A stretch of 64,000 nt of DNA from Bacillota bacterium. Lineage in GTDB: Bacteria; Bacillota; Clostridia; Saccharofermentanales; DTU023. The notes beneath the pieces are model-generated. The model was not told the origin of the DNA. It saw only the letters and a program-made list of their open reading frames with translations, and made no database searches. Shown piece by piece: positions 59,829 to 64,000 of the stretch (positions are counted from its first letter, which is position 1; each line of letters starts with the position of its first letter). The stretch is taken from assembly GCA_023389255.1 (NCBI GenBank), contig JAEWER010000019.1, forward strand, positions 128,790 to 192,789, read 5' to 3'. Made by a program: the position numbers and the translations under genes.

Positions 59829-60299
59829 ATGGGCTGTGGACCTTCAACAAAAGAAACCAGTTTGCATCATTTTCGCGATCCCCTAGTCGAAGTTTTTGAC
59901 GCAGACTTAGATACTGAACTCGCTGGTGTAATCGTATTAGGTACACCTCAAGACAATTACTTGAAGCATCTAGTAGGCGATAGAGCTGCGGGTATTTGCC
60001 AAGCCATGGGGTGCCAAGGTGCTGTAGTATCGGCAGATGGCTGGGGTAACTCCGATGTAGATTTTGCCAATACCTTAGAACAAATTGGTATGCGTGGCAT
60101 GGAAGTGGTAGGGCTAAAATTTATCGGCACACAAGCCAAATTTGTAGTCAAAAATGATTACACTGATCAAGTATTAGATATCAACAAAAGTGAGTCTGGT
60201 ACAGAAACTGAAATTGTCGGCGAAAACAATTTAGAACTAACTGATGCCCGTAAAGCCTTGGCTTATCTAAAGCTAAGGATGAGAAATAAAAAGCTGTAA
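59829..60299 (+). CDS. prdE: PrdE, paralogue of the small pyruvoyl PrdA chain
   Basis: 156 residues. It opens MGCGPSTKETSLHHFRDPL, aligning with PrdA TCIGPASKETSRHYYREPL immediately after the pyruvoyl Cys. Then VIVLGTPQDNYLKHL and VSADGWGNSDVDFANTLEQI match PrdA's tail. Its Cys3 is not preceded by a cleavable chain. AAAGGAG lies six bases before the ATG and 14 bases separate it from prdD. Together PrdD and PrdE reproduce the two PrdA chains as separate genes. Confidence 0.88.
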   Translation: MGCGPSTKETSLHHFRDPLVEVFDADLDTELAGVIVLGTPQDNYLKHLVGDRAAGICQAMGCQGAVVSADGWGNSDVDFANTLEQIGMRGMEVVGLKFIGTQAKFVVKNDYTDQVLDINKSESGTETEIVGENNLELTDARKALAYLKLRMRNKKL

Positions 60300-60321
60300 A
60301 CAGCAATATTAGGAGTAGATT

Positions 60322-61338
60322 ATGAAACTCAAAAAAATGATTTCTGTGATTGAGACCCATACAGCTGGTGAAGCTGCTCGTCTCGTAACTGCTGGTTTCC
60401 CAAAGATTCCAGGAAAAAACATGGCAGAGAAGAAAGCCTACTTGAGTGAGCACATGGATCACTATCGTAAATCTGTGATGTGGGAACCCCGTGGCCATAA
60501 AGATATGTTTGGCGCATTCGTACTACCTCCCACAACCGAAGAAGCAGACTTCGGTCTGATCTTCATGGATACAGGCGGATACCTGAATATGTGTGGTCAC
60601 AACACCATCGCTGCAGTTACTGCTGCTGTTGAAACAGGTATGGTAGAAGTTGAAGAAGGTGCTACTGAGAAAAAAGTAGTAGTAGAAACTCCTGCCGGCT
60701 TGGTACATGCAACAGCCCATTTAGAGGACGATCTCAAAGTTAAGAGTGTATCTTTTGAGAACGTAGAAGCTTTCTTGTACAAAAAAGATGTTGAGTTGGA
60801 AGTTGAAGGCTTAGGCAAAGTTAAATTCGATATCTCTTTTGGTGGTAGCTTCTTCTGCATTATTCACGCTAAAGAGCTGGGTTTAACTGTTTGCCCTGAA
60901 AACACTGCTGAATTAGTGGAAAAAGCCATGAAGTTGAAAGATGTGATCAACGAAAAGATTGAGATCCAGCACCCTACCTTAGAGCATATTAAAACTGTTG
61001 ACTTAGTAGAAGTTTGGGATGAACCCACTCATCCTGAAGCAACATATAAGAATGCTGTTATTTTTGGTAAGGGCAGTGTAGACAGATCTCCTTGTGGTAC
61101 TGGTACATCAGCCAAACTAGCAACCTTGTATGCTAAGGGTGAATTAAAAATTGATGAACCCTTCGTCTACGAGAGTATTTCTGGTACTTTATTCCGTGGT
61201 CGTGTTGTCCGCGAAGCTAAAGTTGCAGAGTACGATGCAATTATTCCTGAAATTACAGGATCTGGTTACATTTTAGGCTTTAGCAATTATCTCTATGATC
61301 CCAGAGATCCATTAACCTATGGTTTCTTGTTGGGCTAA
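60322..61338 (+). CDS. prdF: Proline racemase
   Basis: 338 residues. The two catalytic cysteines are C91 in MCGHNTIAAV and C258 in DRSPCGTGTSAKLA; IETHTAGEAARLV is the family N-terminus. It converts L-proline to the D-isomer used by PrdAB without PLP. AGGAG lies eight bases before the ATG, 22 bases after prdE. Codon use is again strongly biased. Confidence 0.96.
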   Translation: MKLKKMISVIETHTAGEAARLVTAGFPKIPGKNMAEKKAYLSEHMDHYRKSVMWEPRGHKDMFGAFVLPPTTEEADFGLIFMDTGGYLNMCGHNTIAAVTAAVETGMVEVEEGATEKKVVVETPAGLVHATAHLEDDLKVKSVSFENVEAFLYKKDVELEVEGLGKVKFDISFGGSFFCIIHAKELGLTVCPENTAELVEKAMKLKDVINEKIEIQHPTLEHIKTVDLVEVWDEPTHPEATYKNAVIFGKGSVDRSPCGTGTSAKLATLYAKGELKIDEPFVYESISGTLFRGRVVREAKVAEYDAIIPEITGSGYILGFSNYLYDPRDPLTYGFLLG

Positions 61339-61374
61339 TTAGATATTGCCTAGGGTAGAAAAAGATTGTTAAAA

Positions 61375-61395
61375 TGCGGGTCTGCCTGACCCGCA
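61375..61395 (+). terminator. Hairpin after prdF
   Basis: 8-bp stem TGCGGGTC/GACCCGCA with a 5-base loop, followed by A4 then TATTTTT. The T run is displaced, so termination is probably partial and the next gene may still be read. Confidence 0.55.
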
Positions 61396-61445
61396 GAAAA
61401 TATTTTTAGAGAGACCTGTGTTTATCACAGATGAAAAGGTGAAAT

Positions 61446-62315
61446 ATGTTAACTGCATTATTAGCTATTATCGCAGTACTGGCATTCGTGTTCGTTTGTT
61501 TCTGGGTATATGATCTCGTTAAGAACAAAGATCAATTTAACGATGCTGGTCACTGGATTATCGGTTTGTTCATTGGTTTTATAACCGACTTTTTAGATAC
61601 CTTAGGTATTGGTTCTTTTGCGCCTACTACCATGCTGTACAAAGTTACCAAGTATCTGAAATCAGATGCATTCTTACCCGGTACTTTGAATGTTGGTCAC
61701 ACCATTCCTGTTTGTACAGAGGCATTTATTTTCATGCAAGCAATTGAAGTTGAACCTGTAACCTTATTCTCCTTGATTGCAGCGGCAACTTTAGGCTCAG
61801 TTTTAGGTGCGAAAATTGTATCTAAACTGCCCGAGAAAAAGATTCAATTGGTAATGGGTTTTTGCTTGATTATTACGGCACTTCTTATGATTGCCTCTAA
61901 CTTAGGTTGGATTGCTTTACTGGGTGAAGGTAATACAGCTATTGGCTTACATGGCATCAAATTAGTTATCGCTATTATTTTGAACTTCATTTTAGGTGCT
62001 TTGATGATGGCAGGTGTAGGTCTTTATGCTCCCTGTATGGCAATGGTTTACATGATGGGTCTAAACCCCAAAATTGCCTTCCCCGTTATGATGGGTTCTT
62101 GTGCTGGTCTGATGGCAACAGGTAGTATCGAGTTTGTACGCAGTGGTAAGTACTCACGTAAAGCGGCGGTTCTGTTAACTGTGGGTGGTATTATTGGTGT
62201 TGCCATTGCTGCCTTTATTGTTAAAGAAATGCCCCTTAACATTCTGACTTGGCTAGTAGTTGCAGTTGTTACCTATACTGGTGTAACTATGATTGCTCAA
62301 AGTACGAAAAAATAG
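61446..62315 (+). CDS. TauE/SafE (TSUP) family membrane transporter
   Basis: 289 residues, eight or so helices. The N-terminal repeat GFITDFLDTLGIGSFAPTTMLY and second repeat GALMMAGVGLYAPCMAMVYMMG show the family glycine/proline pattern. TSUP proteins move sulfonates, sulfite or organic acids. Position directly behind prdF suggests a link to proline fermentation, such as 5-aminovalerate or proline exchange, or sulfur/selenium supply; this is inference. GAAAAGGTGAAAT precedes the ATG. Confidence 0.82.
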   Translation: MLTALLAIIAVLAFVFVCFWVYDLVKNKDQFNDAGHWIIGLFIGFITDFLDTLGIGSFAPTTMLYKVTKYLKSDAFLPGTLNVGHTIPVCTEAFIFMQAIEVEPVTLFSLIAAATLGSVLGAKIVSKLPEKKIQLVMGFCLIITALLMIASNLGWIALLGEGNTAIGLHGIKLVIAIILNFILGALMMAGVGLYAPCMAMVYMMGLNPKIAFPVMMGSCAGLMATGSIEFVRSGKYSRKAAVLLTVGGIIGVAIAAFIVKEMPLNILTWLVVAVVTYTGVTMIAQSTKK

Positions 62316-62336
62316 AAATACTTATTGGTTATGTTG

Positions 62337-62362
62337 AGGCGTGGCTTGTCCACGCCTTTTTT
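62337..62362 (+). terminator. Intrinsic terminator ending the prd region
   Basis: 8-bp stem AGGCGTGG/CCACGCCT with a 5-base loop, followed by T6. Confidence 0.93.
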
Positions 62363-62596
62363 AGTTGGAAATAAGAGTATCCTTATTCACAAAAAACAAA
62401 GAAACACAAACACATAATACATACATGGAAATTGAACAAAATATACATCGTTGTGGCTAAAGGTACTTATTTTTATAGCAGGATGTGCAGTTGGAATGAT
62501 AATTTCTTATCTTGTGCATATGCGTTAGGTAGGTTGCAATTACTTGTACACATAGCTCGTAGAAACTTATAAGAAAACAAATTTCATAAACAACAG
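62363..62596. other. Intergenic stretch with no convincing gene
   Basis: Between two strong terminators. Short frames exist (a 39-codon GTG frame at 62453-62572 and a 25-codon hydrophobic TTG frame at 62451-62528), but none has a ribosome site. It could encode a small RNA ending at the next hairpin, or be a gene remnant. Confidence 0.4.
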
Positions 62597-62623
62597 AGGA
62601 TGTCCTAAGAGGACATCCTTTTT
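62597..62623 (+). terminator. Orphan intrinsic terminator
   Basis: 9-bp perfect stem AGGATGTCC/GGACATCCT, 5-base loop and T5. No gene between it and the previous terminator 235 bases upstream. Confidence 0.9.
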
Positions 62624-62744
62624 GCAATTAGCTTTACAGAAATAAATCTCCAAACTTGCTACTGCTTGCTGGTAACAAATAGCAACTCAAAGTGACTTTA
62701 AGCTAGCGGTTTTGTAAAGTTAAAAAGTAAGTAAAGGAGATTAT

Positions 62745-63320
62745 ATGCATTCTATAATCGATCATCTCAAACAAAGACGTTCAATTTACAACTTAAATAA
62801 CAATTTACCTGTTAGCAAAGAAGAAGTTATCAGCGTTATTGAACAAGCAACAGAACATACGCCGGATGCTTTCAATATGAAGAGTGCTAGAGTTGTAGTT
62901 TTGCTGGACAGTAAACATCAGGAACTCTGGCAGTTAGTAGATGAAGCATATCAAGGCAAAATTAACAGAGAAAAACTACAAGGCTTCAGTAGGGCTAAGG
63001 GAACTATCCTATATTTCATCGATAATGATGTAGTACAAAAATTACAACAACAATTTCCTCTCTACAGCGATAATTTTCCTATCTGGGCAGAACAAGCTAA
63101 CGGAATGTTGCAATTAGCTATTTGGACATCTCTTCGCAGTCTAGAGGTGGGTGCAAATATTCAGCACTACAATCCAATAATAGATGATGCAGTTAAGTCT
63201 AAATTCTCAGTACCAAAGAGTTACCGCCTAGTAGCCCAGATGCCTTTTGGTGGTATTGTAGAATTACCTCAGGCAAAAGAAGTAGAAGACATTAAACAAA
63301 GGGTAAGCGTTATCGAATAG
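62745..63320 (+). CDS. Nitroreductase-family FMN oxidoreductase
   Basis: 191 residues. RRSIYNLNNNLPVSKEEVISVIE at the start and HTPDAFNMKSARVVVL (about 38) are the FMN-phosphate contacts; AEQANGMLQLAIWTSLRSLEVGA (about 116) is the central dimer helix. The type matches the small HBN1/Frm2-like branch that may act on fatty acids or nitro compounds. AAAGGAG lies six bases before the ATG. The next gene starts three bases after its stop. Confidence 0.88.
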   Translation: MHSIIDHLKQRRSIYNLNNNLPVSKEEVISVIEQATEHTPDAFNMKSARVVVLLDSKHQELWQLVDEAYQGKINREKLQGFSRAKGTILYFIDNDVVQKLQQQFPLYSDNFPIWAEQANGMLQLAIWTSLRSLEVGANIQHYNPIIDDAVKSKFSVPKSYRLVAQMPFGGIVELPQAKEVEDIKQRVSVIE

Positions 63321-63322
63321 AC

Positions 63323-63904
63323 ATGGAAACTAACAACAAGCAGAATGCATTTTTCATTTTGAGTTTTGCCGGATATTTACTGGCATTCGGTTACCACTAC
63401 TTGTTGGGTGCTAAACAGATTCTTAGCTGGTCAGAACTAGTTTTTCAACTGGTAATGGCATTGCTTTTTGCGCTAGCGGTGCATCTGTTTGTTGAGCGCA
63501 ATATTTGTAATTTAAACGATATGCATCGTAGGCGAATTCTAACAGGCATAGTTTGTATAGCTATTATTTTTGCCTTTTACAACCCAATTGCTTTGCCAGA
63601 TTTAGGACAAATTCAGATTGGTTTTATCAGTAGATTTTCTGCCTTCGTTGTTGTTTTGTTAGTGTGCCTAGGCTTGGCAAAAAAACGACCTGGCATACGC
63701 AGATTGATGGTCTTTTTGTTACCAGGTTTACTACAGTGCGTGCTTATGCAATATGAATCAGTACGAACTATCTACGAAAAAATACCAAATTTATCAATTT
63801 ATTTAGGAGCAATTTTAGCCTTTGTTTATTGGTTAATTGATTTTCGTAAGAATTACGATGAAAGTACCAATACAATCAGAACAACAAAAAGCCAAGAGCA
63901 GTAG
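63323..63904 (+). CDS. Unrecognised small integral membrane protein
   Basis: 193 residues with about six hydrophobic helices (about 8-26, 34-55, 70-87, 95-117, 125-145, 155-173) and a polar tail. No family motif recognised. ATG two bases after the nitroreductase stop, so it is translated from the same mRNA. The convergent terminator overlaps its last codons, which supports it as the last gene of the transcript. Confidence 0.7.
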   Translation: METNNKQNAFFILSFAGYLLAFGYHYLLGAKQILSWSELVFQLVMALLFALAVHLFVERNICNLNDMHRRRILTGIVCIAIIFAFYNPIALPDLGQIQIGFISRFSAFVVVLLVCLGLAKKRPGIRRLMVFLLPGLLQCVLMQYESVRTIYEKIPNLSIYLGAILAFVYWLIDFRKNYDESTNTIRTTKSQEQ

Positions 63905-63918
63905 TTCTCTTGGCTTTT
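63887..63918. terminator. Bidirectional intrinsic terminator
   Basis: 12-bp perfect stem AAAAGCCAAGAG with its complement and an 8-base loop. Confidence 0.9.
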
Positions 63919-63944
63919 CTTTGTGTGCGTTTTAGATAGATATT

Positions 63945-64000
63945 TTATTTTTGTTTTTGTGCCTGAAAATCAATTAAGTCTGCATAGACTGGAGTACCTA
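63945..64000 (-). CDS. 3' end of a convergent gene (partial)
   Basis: On the minus strand an open frame enters from the right edge and ends GTPVYADLIDFQAQKQK followed by TAA, 27 bases before the bidirectional terminator. The sequence reads like a real protein tail, but 17 residues do not identify the family. Confidence 0.5.
   Translation of the reverse strand, partial: GTPVYADLIDFQAQKQK

Noticed and set aside
62453..62572. 39-codon GTG frame between two terminators
   Set aside because: No ribosome site, no recognisable composition bias, and overlapping alternative frames.

Overview
The window comes from a low-to-moderate G+C, Gram-positive anaerobe, most likely in Clostridia (Bacillota). 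The signs are an amino-acid-fermenting (Stickland) D-proline reductase cluster with two selenocysteine UGA codons, sortase-type C-termini, a lipoprotein PstS, the MurT/GatD lipid II amidation pair, a Spo0A-type DNA-binding domain and strong AGGAGG ribosome sites. No species is claimed. No phage, insertion sequence, CRISPR array or rRNA was seen.

Layout. 1-4.6 kb is the end of a surface-polysaccharide locus (HAD phosphatase, sugar aminotransferase, sugar-phosphate transferase). Its last three genes are damaged: a truncated flippase, a LicD gene frameshifted at an A7 tract, and an L,D-transpeptidase lacking its 5' end. 4.6-10.2 kb holds a YhaO/YhaN-type nuclease/ATPase pair and two membrane proteins. 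10.2-16.9 kb has a DMT permease, a flavin disulfide reductase, enolase, a MATE exporter, phosphoglycerate mutase and a flavodoxin. 17-26 kb has a wall-anchored GH20 enzyme, a Spo0A-effector-only regulator, a CBS protein, tRNA-Arg, YbaK, an LDH-family dehydrogenase and pstSCAB. 26.1-30.7 kb is the str operon (rpsL, rpsG, fusA, tuf), followed by a large SHIRT/Rib-like surface protein.

33.5-41.5 kb holds an unknown membrane protein, tRNA-Val, and a polyamine neighbourhood (SpeA-type decarboxylase, SpeE, a class I amidotransferase, an APC permease and, convergently, an agmatinase-type ureohydrolase with MsrAB). 41.6-48.2 kb has NusG-domain II, Gx-transporter and ApbE genes, a GH13 amylase, and a five-gene run with a thioredoxin-fold protein, a TolQ/ExbB-like and a TolR/ExbD-like protein, a Gln/Tyr-rich membrane protein and a second small ExbD-like protein. 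That run is the best candidate for an undescribed system. 48.2-54.5 kb has an ornithine-racemase-type enzyme, MurT/GatD and a copper ATPase with a CopZ-like tail that carries its own ribosome site.

54.6-62.3 kb is the prd operon: prdC (Sec), prdA, a small conserved gene, prdB (Sec), prdD, prdE, prdF and a TauE/SafE-type transporter. It starts from a sigma-A-like promoter and has a strong hairpin between prdB and prdD. Proline racemase supplies D-proline, PrdA/PrdB reduce it, and PrdC is expected to deliver electrons; the ornithine racemase at 48-49 kb fits the same amino-acid economy. The window ends with a nitroreductase, a small membrane protein and the tail of a convergent gene.
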